Shown: positions 32,218 to 40,559 of the stretch, in pieces
Position numbering within the stretch: the stretch's first letter is position 1
Layout: each line of letters begins with the position of its first letter
Source: Aquincolibacterium sp964606385
Lineage (GTDB): Bacteria; Omnitrophota; Omnitrophia; Omnitrophales; Aquincolibacteriaceae
Direction: 5' to 3'
Assembly (NCBI GenBank): GCA_964606385.1
Contig: CAZSFZ010000001.1
Span: 124,001 to 188,000 of the forward strand
DNA: 64,000 bases
Made by a program: the position numbers and the translations under genes
The notes under the pieces: generated by a model
What the model was told of the DNA's origin: nothing
The model's database searches: none
What the model saw: the letters and a program-made list of their open reading frames with translations, nothing else

Positions 32218-33177
32218 TTAGAGGCGGTCGGCGTTCTTCAGGAACCAGTGGACCGTGCGGCGAAGCCCTTCCTTGAACGGAACCCCGGGCCGGTAACCCA
32301 AAAGCCGGCGCGCCTTCGTGACATCCGCGAAAGTGCGCCGGACATCGCCTTCACGTTTGGGTTTATGGACGACCTTTACCTTCTTGAGGTCCAGGATCTT
32401 CAGGATCCCGTGCAGACAATCCAGGACACTCGCTTCCGAATGTGAACCGATATTAAACGCCTCGCCCGAAACCCCGGATTTTTTCATCGCCAGAAGATTC
32501 GCGGCCACCACATCATCCACATGGACAAAATCGCGGGATTGTTTTCCGTCCCAATGAACCTCGGGAGGGGTCCCGTCCAGAACGCATCTGAGAAAGATCG
32601 GAATCACATTCGCGTACCGGGACTTCGGGTTTTGACGAGGGCCGTAAACGTTAAAGTAACGGAGCGCGACCGTTTCGAGCCCATAAAGCTCCGAATAATT
32701 TCTGCAATAATATTCCCCCATGATCTTGGAGGCCGCGTAGGGCGATTCAGGACGAGGCAGGTCCTCTTCGCTTGAAGGGAACTTATGGGTTTCACCATAA
32801 ACGGAGGAAGAGGAAGTAAAGATCAAACGCTTCACGCCGGCCTTCCGGCTGGCTTCAAGAAGCTTCAGGGTCCCGGTGACATTGACCGTATTTGTATCGA
32901 GCGGCTGGGCCACGGACTGCGGCACGGACGCGATGGCGGCCAGATGAAAAACATAGGAAACACCCCGGACCGCTTTACGGATGTCCGCGTCATTACGGAT
33001 ATCCCCACGAAGGAATTCGATCTTCGAACGCAGGTGCTCGAGATTCTCCCGTTTTCCGGTCGAAAGATCATCCAGGACCTTGACGCGGTGCCCTTGCGAC
33101 AGGAGACCGTCGACCAGATTCGATCCGATAAAACCGGCGCCGCCGGTCACAAGACAAAGAGGGGCTTGAGGGGTCAT
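32218..33177 (-). CDS. NAD-dependent nucleotide-sugar epimerase/dehydratase (extended SDR)
   Basis: A 319-residue extended short-chain dehydrogenase of the UDP-glucose/UDP-N-acetylglucosamine 4-epimerase type. Visible are the dinucleotide loop TGGAGFIG (11-18), the acidic DDLSTG that selects NAD, the catalytic Ser in TSSSSVYGE, the PYAASK motif (Tyr and Lys of the active site), RYFNVYGPRQNP and DFVHVDDVV. It probably supplies an epimerised sugar nucleotide for envelope polysaccharide. The start ATG 33177 has GGAGAG 9 nt upstream; a longer in-frame version would overlap the preceding gene and lacks a ribosome site. The exact sugar cannot be decided. No glycosyltransferase is adjacent. Confidence 0.88.
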   Translation of the reverse strand: MTPQAPLCLVTGGAGFIGSNLVDGLLSQGHRVKVLDDLSTGKRENLEHLRSKIEFLRGDIRNDADIRKAVRGVSYVFHLAAIASVPQSVAQPLDTNTVNVTGTLKLLEASRKAGVKRLIFTSSSSVYGETHKFPSSEEDLPRPESPYAASKIMGEYYCRNYSELYGLETVALRYFNVYGPRQNPKSRYANVIPIFLRCVLDGTPPEVHWDGKQSRDFVHVDDVVAANLLAMKKSGVSGEAFNIGSHSEASVLDCLHGILKILDLKKVKVVHKPKREGDVRRTFADVTKARRLLGYRPGVPFKEGLRRTVHWFLKNADRL

Positions 33178-33202
33178 GGACGGAACTCTCCGGAAACGCG
33201 GA

Positions 33203-34432
33203 TCAAACTTCGACCGGTTTATTGGTGGACTCAAAAAGGCACATGCGCTGAACTTTGATCCCCTTCATCAGGACTGCGCCGCCGAAAGCGGAGGAAACCG
33301 CGCCGCCGTTCCAGATCTCGGCGGACTTTTTGTCTAGGCTTTTCTTGTAATCCAGAACCCTTTCGCTCACCTGGTTCCCCAAAGGAGAATTATCCAGGTA
33401 ATCATAGGCCCCGATCAACGCGACCTTGTCATCATTCGACAGGATCAGCCCTTCCGGAGTCAACACGAGCTTCATCCCGCGAGGGACATCGCCTACGGAA
33501 TCGGCGGCGACCTGAGCTTCGTGGAGGATCTTGTCCGCCGGGATCTCCGTCACGGCCACAATGCCCGTGTCAAGAAGAACCCCGGAGCCTTCGACATTTT
33601 TGAGTTTCTCGAGATAGAACCGGAAATAAGTGATCTCGCGCGGCGTGTAATAAGGATGGTTCAGGAACTTCAACACTTTTTCCTCGGGAAATCCCAGGTC
33701 CAGAAGCGCTTTTTTGTTCAGGTTGAAAAGGTCCGCCCGGTCCTTGTCGTTCACGAGCTGGTCCGCCGCGGCGTTGACGTTGCTCACGGTCATCACAGCG
33801 GAGACAATAAAACCCACGGGAACAAAAAAGGTCGCGACCGCCACGATCCCGCGGCCGCCCATCTGGGCCTTGGCCATCGAATCAAGCTTCGCCTGGAGCG
33901 CTTCATTACGCGTATAAACGTCCACCCCGAGCTTCTTCGCGATGTCCCGCTTCGTGGAGCTCAGGAAAGTATCCCCTTTTTCGCCTTCTTCCTTTTTCTT
34001 GAAAGCGCCGCCGATCTTGCCGCCCAATTTGCCGATCCCCTTGCCGATCCCGCTCACGGAATCCACAGGGTGCACCACCATATTCTTGAGCCCTTCTCCC
34101 GTGTCTTTGATCGAATCAACCGCGCCGTCCGCGATGCCGCTCCCCGTATCCTCTGTCGCGTTCAGCTGCGCGAGTACATCCTCCTCATGAAGGAATTTCT
34201 TGAGATTGCTCAGCCCATGGACAGTCGAACTCCCTTGGGGAGAGGTCACCTCAAACGTCAGAAATCCCGGAAACTGAGGATTCTCTTTCACGGAGACGAT
34301 CTGGACATTCGGGGACTTCGAGGGATAGAAATCCTTCGGAAGCCGGAGGTCCTGCATGGTCACAGCCCCGAAAGAGAGCGTTTGGGAAGCTACAAAAAAA
34401 AGAACTGCCAGGATACTGATCTTTTTTTTCAT
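33203..34432 (-). CDS. Exported protein of unknown function
   Basis: A 409-residue protein I do not recognise. It has a signal peptide (MKKKISILAVLFFVASQTLS to about residue 22) and a beta-rich N-terminal part (QIVSVKENPQFPGFLTFEV). Next is a Gly/Lys-rich flexible segment around residues 95-150 (GEGLKNMVVHPVDSVSGIGK, GIGKLGGKIGGAFKKKEEG), then a hydrophobic segment (IVAVATFFVPVGFIVSAVMT, about 195-215) that could cross a membrane, and an alpha-helical C-terminal half with HPYYTPREITYFRFYLEKL. ATG 34432 has a GAGG site 9 nt upstream. It sits between the Met-rich secreted protein and the epimerase with gaps of 29 and 25 nt, so it belongs to the fba-led run. The ATG choice fits the signal peptide. 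Confidence 0.7.
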   Translation of the reverse strand: MKKKISILAVLFFVASQTLSFGAVTMQDLRLPKDFYPSKSPNVQIVSVKENPQFPGFLTFEVTSPQGSSTVHGLSNLKKFLHEEDVLAQLNATEDTGSGIADGAVDSIKDTGEGLKNMVVHPVDSVSGIGKGIGKLGGKIGGAFKKKEEGEKGDTFLSSTKRDIAKKLGVDVYTRNEALQAKLDSMAKAQMGGRGIVAVATFFVPVGFIVSAVMTVSNVNAAADQLVNDKDRADLFNLNKKALLDLGFPEEKVLKFLNHPYYTPREITYFRFYLEKLKNVEGSGVLLDTGIVAVTEIPADKILHEAQVAADSVGDVPRGMKLVLTPEGLILSNDDKVALIGAYDYLDNSPLGNQVSERVLDYKKSLDKKSAEIWNGGAVSSAFGGAVLMKGIKVQRMCLFESTNKPVEV

Positions 34433-34461
34433 GACGCTGCCTCGCTAGGGTTGATAGGGCC

Positions 34462-34848
34462 TTAGATGGTTTTTTCGGGCGTCACCGCAGGCGCCGCCGG
34501 TTCCGGTTTTTTTCCCGGCATTTTATCTTTCATCGGGCACTGCTTCCCCCACGCCGGCATCGGAACCTCGACTTCTTTCACAAGGTTCAGGTCCGCGTCG
34601 TATTTGAGAAGCTTATTGCCGGCAAGAATGATCACGCCGCCGTCATCCGAGGCGACCATGTTTGTTTTCCCCATCTTCATGCAGTCCATCTTGCCCTTTC
34701 CCGGCATCGGAGGCATTCCCGCCGGTTTTTCCGCCGGGGCATCCATGGGCGGCATACCGAACATGTTCTCCATTTCCATATCTTCAGCAAAGGCCGCGGC
34801 CGGGATCAAAAGCGACAACACCAACAGCGCCAAAACGATCTTCTTCAT
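34462..34848 (-). CDS. Small Met-rich secreted protein
   Basis: A 128-residue protein with a clear signal peptide (MKKIVLALLVLSLLIPAAAF, cleavage after AFA about residue 21). The mature part is Met- and Pro-rich (MEMENMFGMPPMDAP, GMPPMPGKGKMDCMKMG) with 14 Met and two Cys (Cys56, Cys104). A short beta segment, VASDDGGVIILAGNKLLKYDADL, resembles a propeller blade. The C-terminus is Lys/Pro-rich. Met/Cys richness in exported proteins often points to soft-metal (copper) binding, but that is inference. The start ATG 34848 has AAGGAGG. It lies 23 nt after fba and 29 nt before the unknown exported protein. Confidence 0.72.
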   Translation of the reverse strand: MKKIVLALLVLSLLIPAAAFAEDMEMENMFGMPPMDAPAEKPAGMPPMPGKGKMDCMKMGKTNMVASDDGGVIILAGNKLLKYDADLNLVKEVEVPMPAWGKQCPMKDKMPGKKPEPAAPAVTPEKTI

Positions 34849-34871
34849 GGGAACCTCCTTGAGGGGTGTTT

Positions 34872-35879
34872 TTAGGCTTTGCCTGCGGAACCAAGCACCT
34901 GTTCGTTCTTGTGTTTATACATAGCCACGAGCGCGTCACGCGCGGGACCGAGATACTTGCGCGGATCGAATTCCGCGGGTTTTTCTTTAAAGGTCTTGCG
35001 GATCGCCGCGGTCATCCAGAGACGCCCGTCCGAATCGATGTTCACCTTGCAAACGGCCGATTTCGCGGCCTTGCGGAGCTGTTCTTCGGGGATCCCGACA
35101 GAATCCTTGAGCGCGCCGCCGTTCTCATTGATGATCTTGACCGCTTCAACGGGAACCGAGGAAGCCCCGTGGAGCACGATGGGAAATCCCGGGATCTTTT
35201 GCTCGATCTCTTCCAGGATATCAAAGCGAAGGGGCGGCGGGATCAGGATCCCGTCGGCATTGCGCGTGCACTGGGCCGGCTTGAATTTGTTCGCGCCGTG
35301 GGAGGTCCCGATGGAGATCGCAAGCGAATCCACGCTGGTCTCCTTCACGAACTTCACGACATCCTTCGGGTCCGTATAGGTCGAGTGTTCCGCGCTCACA
35401 TCGTCCTCGATCCCCGCAAGCACGCCGAGCTCCCCTTCGACGGTCACATCGTTCTTGTGCGCGAACTCAACCACTTGCCGGGTCAGCTCGATATTTTTTT
35501 CAAACGGATGGTGCGATCCGTCGATCATGACGGAAGAAAATCCCGATTCGATACAGGATTTCGCGAGTTCAAAGGTATCGCCGTGGTCCAGGTGAAGCGC
35601 CATCGGGACCGGCTTCAGGCCTTTTTCCTTGGCATACGCCTTCATCATCTCCACCGCGCCCTGCCCCATGTACTGAAGCAGGATCTGGTTGGCGTACTTG
35701 CGCGCGCCGCTTGAGACCTGGAGGATCACCGGCGACTGCGTTTCGACGCAGGCAACGACGATCGCCTGGATCTGCTCCATGTTGTTAAAATTATAGGCCG
35801 GAACCGCGTAACCGCCCTTGAAGGCCTTCTGGAACATTTCGCGCGTATTCACAAAACCGAGCTGCTTGTACGAGATCAT
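34872..35879 (-). CDS. fba: Class II fructose-bisphosphate aldolase
   Basis: A 335-residue zinc aldolase of glycolysis/gluconeogenesis, cleaving fructose 1,6-bisphosphate to dihydroxyacetone phosphate and glyceraldehyde 3-phosphate. Family motifs include AVPAYNFNNMEQIQAI, the catalytic/zinc segment ALHLDHGDT (Asp98, His99), VEGELGVLAGIEDD, SIGTSHGANKF and IVLHGASSVP, with two further zinc His residues. Length fits the family. The start ATG 35879 has AGGGAG 8 nt upstream. It is the first gene of a compact run (fba, Met-rich protein, unknown exported protein, epimerase, reductase). An inverted repeat lies in its leader. A related class II enzyme such as tagatose-bisphosphate aldolase cannot be excluded by eye. 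Confidence 0.93.
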   Translation of the reverse strand: MISYKQLGFVNTREMFQKAFKGGYAVPAYNFNNMEQIQAIVVACVETQSPVILQVSSGARKYANQILLQYMGQGAVEMMKAYAKEKGLKPVPMALHLDHGDTFELAKSCIESGFSSVMIDGSHHPFEKNIELTRQVVEFAHKNDVTVEGELGVLAGIEDDVSAEHSTYTDPKDVVKFVKETSVDSLAISIGTSHGANKFKPAQCTRNADGILIPPPLRFDILEEIEQKIPGFPIVLHGASSVPVEAVKIINENGGALKDSVGIPEEQLRKAAKSAVCKVNIDSDGRLWMTAAIRKTFKEKPAEFDPRKYLGPARDALVAMYKHKNEQVLGSAGKA

Positions 35880-35894
35880 TTGTTTTCTCCCTTG

Positions 35895-35994
35895 CCCCGT
35901 TAGAGATCTGACCGACCCTATCGGAGTCTATTTTATTGTTTGTTGCGTATTATTTCTGAAATCCTTTTTCGCGATATTTAAATCTCTAACGGGG
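35895..35994. repeat. Long-range inverted repeat upstream of fba
   Basis: A perfect 13-bp pair, CCCCGTTAGAGAT (35895-35907) and ATCTCTAACGGGG (35982-35994), flanks a 74-nt AT-rich centre between rubrerythrin and fba. One arm lies just upstream of the fba ribosome site. The paired arms could be repeat ends or a switchable leader. No open frame is inside. Confidence 0.5.
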
Positions 35995-36047
35995 TTAATT
36001 CGGACCTATTTCTTAGCTTCACTTCCGTTCGCTAAGGGATGTCCTCA

Positions 36048-36635
36048 TTAATAATTCTCCACCCACACTTCAAAGAACTCCTGCGGGTGATCGCAGGTCG
36101 GGCAACGTTCGGGGGCCTTGGTCGCCTCCACGATGTAACCGCAGTTCAAGCATTTCCAGTAGACCTTGCCGTCCTTGACGAAGATCTTGTGGTGCTCCAC
36201 CGCGTTATAGAGCTTGCTATAGCGCTCTTCATGGCGCTTTTCGACCATCGCGACCAGTTTGAAGCTTTTCGCGACATCGTGAAAACCTTCCTTGTCCGCA
36301 ACTTCCGCGAAAGCGGGATAAAGATCCGTCCATTCCTCGTGTTCTCCCATGGCCGCCGCCTTGAGGTTCTCGAGGGTCTTGCCGAGCGCCACGGGGTAGC
36401 TCGCATGGATCTCCTGGGTCATCCCCTGCATGCCGTTCTTAATGAGATGCTTGTAGAACACCTTGGCGTGTTCTTTTTCGTTTTCCGCCGTCTCGAGGAA
36501 AATATTGGAGATCTGACGATAACCCTCTTTAAGGGCCGCGGACGCGTAATAGGTGTAACGCATGCGTGCCTGGGATTCGCCCGCGAATGATTTCATAAGG
36601 TTTTCAGCCGTTTTGCTTCCCTTGAATACCGCCAT
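36048..36635 (-). CDS. rbr: Rubrerythrin
   Basis: A 195-residue non-heme iron peroxidase that detoxifies hydrogen peroxide in anaerobes and microaerophiles. The ferritin-like domain carries the diiron ligands (Glu20 in FAGESQARMRY, Glu53 and His56 in ENEKEH, and later EHEEW and EKRHEERY). The C-terminal rubredoxin domain carries CLNCGYI and CPTC, the Fe(Cys)4 site. Length and domain order are canonical. The start ATG 36635 has AGGAGG 6 nt upstream, and a good promoter lies just upstream. It is monocistronic by layout. It implies an oxygen-sensitive lifestyle. Confidence 0.96.
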   Translation of the reverse strand: MAVFKGSKTAENLMKSFAGESQARMRYTYYASAALKEGYRQISNIFLETAENEKEHAKVFYKHLIKNGMQGMTQEIHASYPVALGKTLENLKAAAMGEHEEWTDLYPAFAEVADKEGFHDVAKSFKLVAMVEKRHEERYSKLYNAVEHHKIFVKDGKVYWKCLNCGYIVEATKAPERCPTCDHPQEFFEVWVENY

Positions 36636-36699
36636 AGCTTCCTCCTGGGGTTATTTAAAAAAGGAAATACCGGGGGACTTCCTTCCGAAACAGGGCGTT

Positions 36700-36727
36700 A
36701 TTATATCATCATGAAAAGAGGGGTAAA
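36700..36727 (-). promoter_or_regulatory. Sigma70-type promoter of rubrerythrin
   Basis: On the minus strand TTTACC (36722-36727), a 16-nt spacer, then an extended -10 TGATATAAT (TATAAT at 36700-36705). It lies 64 nt before the rbr start. This is one of the best promoter matches in the window. Confidence 0.65.
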
Positions 36728-36752
36728 GGAAAAGCTGACCGGCGGAAACGCC

Positions 36753-38174
36753 TTAGCCATTCTCATAGAAAAGGGTCAGGATCTCCTTAAGGGATTTCTT
36801 GTGACGCCGGAAAAGCTCGAGGTCTTCCTTCGTGGCCACCCAGGTCAGAGTCGTTTCCCCCTGGGATAGCTGGAACTTCAGGGATTGATAGTCCTTGAAG
36901 CTGTAACTCCGGAGCACTTCCACGAACTCGCGGGCCGTCTGCTCCCAGAAATAAAGCATATCCTCGTGGAGCCCGCGTCCGGGCGTATAGGAGGATTCTT
37001 TGGGGTTCCTTAGCGGGGCGATCGCGTTAAAAAGAAAACTTTTCTCCGGGGCGGGCTCAAAACGCACCACCAGCTTGACGCTCAGGAATGTGTTGGAGAT
37101 CCGCTCATCCTCGACGGCGATCATCTGAAAGCGCCGCGTGAGCTGCTTCGCGAGAAAATCCCCCATGGTAATGTCGGGGGTTTTGAATTCCGACTCCCAG
37201 TTGGGGAGGCTTTTCATGACCATGTCCCGCGTGAACGTGAAATCGGGCGTCGCAGCCTTATCATCCAGGTAGGTCATCGGGATGATCCTGCGTATCTTCT
37301 CCGTGTCCCCCAGCGTCGAAACCTGGAACAGGTACTCCATCACCTTCGGTTCGAAGTTCATCATCTTCGGGTCCTTGGGCGCCACTTCCGCTTTGGCATA
37401 GACCACGATATCGTTGTCCTGGATCGGAATGCTCTTTAATTCCAGGACGGTCCATTTCGCGTGACCGTAAGGCGCCACGAGCCCCCGGGCATCCGTAAAA
37501 AAGAATTCCCCCGTCCATTTCGACTGATCGGTGTTGGGAAAATAACGCTCCTGGACATCATCGACGGTCGCTTCGTTCAGGTCCTTGAAAAAATGTCTCA
37601 CGGGACGGTGCCAGACCGCGGCCCGGTTCATATGAAGGTCATGAATGATACGTTTGCGGTATTCGCTCCGCGGGATGTCCCAGAACCGGACCCGCTTGAG
37701 ATCGTCGATCTGCCCGACAAAGGTCAGGTCCATGCCGCTTTTTTCAATATCCGTGGCCTGGAGGTAATAAAAATCGATCTTTTTATCGGTGCTGAGCATG
37801 ATCCGCGACATGGAAAAAAGGATGTCCTCGACCTTGTCGATGGCCTCCTCGGTCGGCTGGAAAAGACTTTCCATGTCCGTGACTTGGCCGCTCATGAGGG
37901 CTTCTTTGAGATCGGTCGCGAAAAGTTTATCCAGGGGAAGAAAAACGCCGAGGGTCGTCCCTTTGAATTCCACGTCGATATGTGGGATCTGGTATTCCTC
38001 GAGGGCGATCTTTTGAAGGGCTTCCTTGCAGCGGGCCTCGGGATAAGTGACCGGGCTGCAGCCTGAAAAAACCAGCGCTCCCAGAAAAAGCCATGCGAAA
38101 AAAAAGCGGGACCGTGTCTTTAAATACTTCCAAACACGATCCCGCTTTTCAGGAAAAATCGACTTCGCGTCCAA
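36753..38174 (-). CDS. Large lipoprotein of unknown function paired with an FtsH-like protease
   Basis: A 473-residue lipoprotein I cannot assign to a family. The N-terminus (FFFAWLFLGALVFSGC, Cys39) is a lipobox preceded by a basic stretch. The rest is mixed alpha/beta without obvious repeats; segments such as GEFFFTDARGLVAPYGHAKW and YTPGRGLHEDMLYFWEQTA may be useful for searches. It starts at TTG 38174, three bases after the stop of the FtsH-like gene, with AAGG 8 nt upstream; there is no ATG ahead of the lipobox. The tight coupling suggests that the lipoprotein is a substrate, partner or regulator of the membrane protease. That is inference. Confidence 0.72.
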   Translation of the reverse strand: MDAKSIFPEKRDRVWKYLKTRSRFFFAWLFLGALVFSGCSPVTYPEARCKEALQKIALEEYQIPHIDVEFKGTTLGVFLPLDKLFATDLKEALMSGQVTDMESLFQPTEEAIDKVEDILFSMSRIMLSTDKKIDFYYLQATDIEKSGMDLTFVGQIDDLKRVRFWDIPRSEYRKRIIHDLHMNRAAVWHRPVRHFFKDLNEATVDDVQERYFPNTDQSKWTGEFFFTDARGLVAPYGHAKWTVLELKSIPIQDNDIVVYAKAEVAPKDPKMMNFEPKVMEYLFQVSTLGDTEKIRRIIPMTYLDDKAATPDFTFTRDMVMKSLPNWESEFKTPDITMGDFLAKQLTRRFQMIAVEDERISNTFLSVKLVVRFEPAPEKSFLFNAIAPLRNPKESSYTPGRGLHEDMLYFWEQTAREFVEVLRSYSFKDYQSLKFQLSQGETTLTWVATKEDLELFRRHKKSLKEILTLFYENG

Positions 38175-38177
38175 AGC

Positions 38178-39839
38178 TCAGGCCTTCGGCGGCTCGATCA
38201 AAGGGGGCGTGTAGCCACTGAACCGCCGGGGGTTAGCCTTGCCAAACTCGTTAAAAATTGTTTCGATCTCGTCGTAATCCAGCTCGTTCTTCTGAAGCAG
38301 TTCATGCGCAAAGCGTTCAAACAGGTCTTTTTCCGACCGAAGCAAATTTTCGACATCGGTCATGGCTTCCTTCAGAATCCTATCGACGTCCTGATTCAGA
38401 CGCAATTTAACATCCTCCGAAAGGAGAAGCGCGTTTCCGTCCCTGTAAACCGTATAATCCCCGACCAGCCCCGACGGCCCCATGCCGATCACCCAGACCA
38501 TGAAATGAGCAAGATTCATGGCTTGTTTGAAATCGGAGGTCACTCCGGTCGTCGTGGTGTTGAACTTGACCTTTTCGGCCACATACCCGGCCAGACAAAT
38601 CTTGATATCGGCCAAAAGGGTTTCACGATCGCGGCCGTGCCATTCTTCAATGGACGTCGGGTGGACCACCCCCAAAGAAGATTTTCGCGGGATGATGGAA
38701 GCTTTGAACACATCGTCGCGGGGATGCAGGAGATAGGTCACCATCAAATGACCGGTCTCATGATAAGCCGTCATTTCCCTCTCGCGGGCATTCACGGTAA
38801 GTTTTTGTTTCATCCCGAGTTCGATCCTCTCGATTGCCTCAGAAAGATCCTTAAGCCCCACCACATCCTTTTTGTTGCGGGTGGCGATCAGTGCTGATTC
38901 TTTCACGATATTTTCGATATCGGCCGGCGATTTATCGACGGCTTTGCGCGCCAGACGTTTACAATCGATCGCTGCTTCGTATTTGATCTTGCTGAGATAA
39001 AAACGGAAAAGCGACTCCCGGCCTTCAAGACTGGGTTTTTTGATGTAAACCTTGCGATCAAAACGGCCGGGGCGTAACAACGCGGGATCCAGTACGTCCT
39101 CCGAAGCGTTCGTCGCGCCGATCACAATGATATTTTCCGACCGGTCCCCCAAGCCGTCCATGGCCACCAGAAGCTGGTTTTGAGTCGTGTTCGCCTCCGC
39201 GCCGCCGAACTGGTTGAACGTCCGGCGATGCCCCATCGCATCCATCTCGTCGATAAAAACGATGCACCCGCCGAAACCGTAAGCAAGCCTTGCCGCCTTT
39301 TTAAAAAGTTGGCGTACGCGACTTGCGCCCACGCCGACAAACACCTCGTTGAATTCGCTCGCGGCCATGCTCAGGAAAGGAAGCCCTGCCTCAGTCGCGA
39401 TCGCCTTGGCGAGATAGGTCTTCCCGCATCCGGGAGGACCCATCATCAGGATCCCTCGAAGGATCTTGCCGCCGATCTTTTTGAGACGCGCGTGATCCTT
39501 GATCAGCTGAACCACTTCCCAGCATTCGTCCTTGGCCTCATCGATCCCGATCACATCAGAGAATCGGACATTGACCTGATTCGCCTTGATGTTCTTCTTT
39601 TCAAGTTTTGAGAACCCGCCGCGAAAGACCATCATGTACATGTAAACAAAGATCACCGAATTGATAATGACCATCAGGATCTGAAGCGGCAACTGGGCCA
39701 GCGTGATATTACGGTAGTAGCTTTCGAGAGAGGCCATGCCCCAGATCGAAAGCAGGACAAGAAGCAATCCCGCGAAAATGATGGCCGCCTTTACCCAATG
39801 ATCCATCAGGAATAGCTTCCAGCGACGCCATTTATTCAT
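38178..39839 (-). CDS. FtsH-like membrane AAA+ zinc metalloprotease, short form
   Basis: A 553-residue FtsH-family protein. Two N-terminal membrane helices (about 17-34 and 52-72) are separated by only about 17 residues, so the usual periplasmic domain of FtsH (about 70 residues) is missing. The AAA module has Walker A GPPGCGKT (134-141), pore motif FVGVGASRVR, Walker B IVFIDEMD (193-200) and the second-region-of-homology segment DPALLRPGRFDR. The protease domain has HETGH (zinc His360, His364; catalytic Glu361) and Asp436 in TTGVTSDFKQA. All catalytic residues are intact. FtsH degrades membrane and regulatory proteins. This looks like a specialised paralogue coupled to the lipoprotein gene downstream. 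ATG 39839 was chosen for the membrane anchor. Confidence 0.9.
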   Translation of the reverse strand: MNKWRRWKLFLMDHWVKAAIIFAGLLLVLLSIWGMASLESYYRNITLAQLPLQILMVIINSVIFVYMYMMVFRGGFSKLEKKNIKANQVNVRFSDVIGIDEAKDECWEVVQLIKDHARLKKIGGKILRGILMMGPPGCGKTYLAKAIATEAGLPFLSMAASEFNEVFVGVGASRVRQLFKKAARLAYGFGGCIVFIDEMDAMGHRRTFNQFGGAEANTTQNQLLVAMDGLGDRSENIIVIGATNASEDVLDPALLRPGRFDRKVYIKKPSLEGRESLFRFYLSKIKYEAAIDCKRLARKAVDKSPADIENIVKESALIATRNKKDVVGLKDLSEAIERIELGMKQKLTVNAREREMTAYHETGHLMVTYLLHPRDDVFKASIIPRKSSLGVVHPTSIEEWHGRDRETLLADIKICLAGYVAEKVKFNTTTTGVTSDFKQAMNLAHFMVWVIGMGPSGLVGDYTVYRDGNALLLSEDVKLRLNQDVDRILKEAMTDVENLLRSEKDLFERFAHELLQKNELDYDEIETIFNEFGKANPRRFSGYTPPLIEPPKA

Positions 39840-39896
39840 AGAAAACCGCCTTTTCTCAGCTTAAGTTATAGGGATGACCCCCGAAAAACAGTGAGG

Positions 39897-39902
39897 ATTA
39901 TA
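39897..39902 (-). promoter_or_regulatory. Candidate -10 box for the FtsH-like gene
   Basis: TATAAT on the minus strand, 57 nt before ATG 39839. No convincing -35 is present. Confidence 0.35.
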
Positions 39903-39973
39903 CCTGTTTTAAAGCCAAAACACACTTACTAGAATTTCGACAGAAAAACCATTCCCTTGAGAGACGTCGGAGA

Positions 39974-40040
39974 GCGTGGAACGGGTAACGGGAAACGATA
40001 AAAGCCCCTTTGCGCAACGTTCTCCGTTAGCCGTTTCCCG
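39974..40040 (-). repeat. Hairpin repeat, copy B of the AACGGGAAACGG family
   Basis: CGGGAAACG (39989-39997) pairs with CGTTTCCCG (40032-40040). The outer unit CGTGGAACGGGTAACGGG begins at 39975. It lies 8 nt after the stop of the 153-residue gene, in the 209-nt space before the FtsH-like gene. It is related to copies at 10628-10661, 40560-40601 and 52844-52859. Confidence 0.6.
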
Positions 40041-40048
40041 GTTTCTAG

Positions 40049-40510
40049 CTACCACCAGTAATCGTCCGCTTTAGCGGACTCGGTCTCCCGAGCTTCCTGG
40101 AAAGCCTCAGGCTGCATCGCCTCGGAGCCTTCCCGGTCTGCTTCGCCTTGCACTCCTTCTTCTAAGGAAGTTTTCTCCAAAGACTCGGAGGCGGCAGGCG
40201 CCTCGGTGGGCTGTTCTTCCCACCATCCCGCGGTATCATCGGCGGCAGGGGTCTTCGCCGTCACAGGCTCCTGGGAACCTTTCTTCTCTTTGCTGAACGG
40301 AGGGTCAATAAAGAAACTTTCGCGGGGGTTGTTTTTGACGTGATACATCAGAGGACCTTTTTTGCCGTCTTTTTCCTCTTCTTTTTTCTGTTCGTAGAGA
40401 ATGCCGTTCGTCTGCGTATCCCGGATAGGGTTCTCCGCCTTGCGGACCGTCCCGAGACTCAAACCCGCTAGAACAAGCAAAAAGATACAAAACCATGTGT
40501 TTTTGTTCAT
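40049..40510 (-). CDS. Small exported acidic protein of unknown function
   Basis: A 153-residue protein with an N-terminal hydrophobic segment (MNKNTWFCIFLLVLAGLSLG) that is a signal peptide or membrane anchor. A strongly charged, low-complexity body follows (KKEEEKDGKKG, EEQPTEAPAASESLEKTSLE), ending DDYWW. I recognise no family. Codon use resembles the neighbours and the promoter match is good, so it is probably real. The start ATG 40510 has no ribosome site. The predicted transcription start is at or next to the ATG, so the message may be leaderless. Confidence 0.55.
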   Translation of the reverse strand: MNKNTWFCIFLLVLAGLSLGTVRKAENPIRDTQTNGILYEQKKEEEKDGKKGPLMYHVKNNPRESFFIDPPFSKEKKGSQEPVTAKTPAADDTAGWWEEQPTEAPAASESLEKTSLEEGVQGEADREGSEAMQPEAFQEARETESAKADDYWW

Positions 40511-40516
40511 AAGTAA

Positions 40517-40545
40517 AGGATAGCGGATAAGGGCGGAAAGTGCAA
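40517..40545 (-). promoter_or_regulatory. Sigma70-type promoter directly on the start of the 153-residue gene
   Basis: On the minus strand TTGCAC (40540-40545), a 17-nt spacer, then TATCCT (40517-40522). Transcription would begin at about 40510-40511, the first base of the start codon, giving little or no leader. Confidence 0.55.
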
Positions 40546-40559
40546 ATTCGCTTCTGCGG

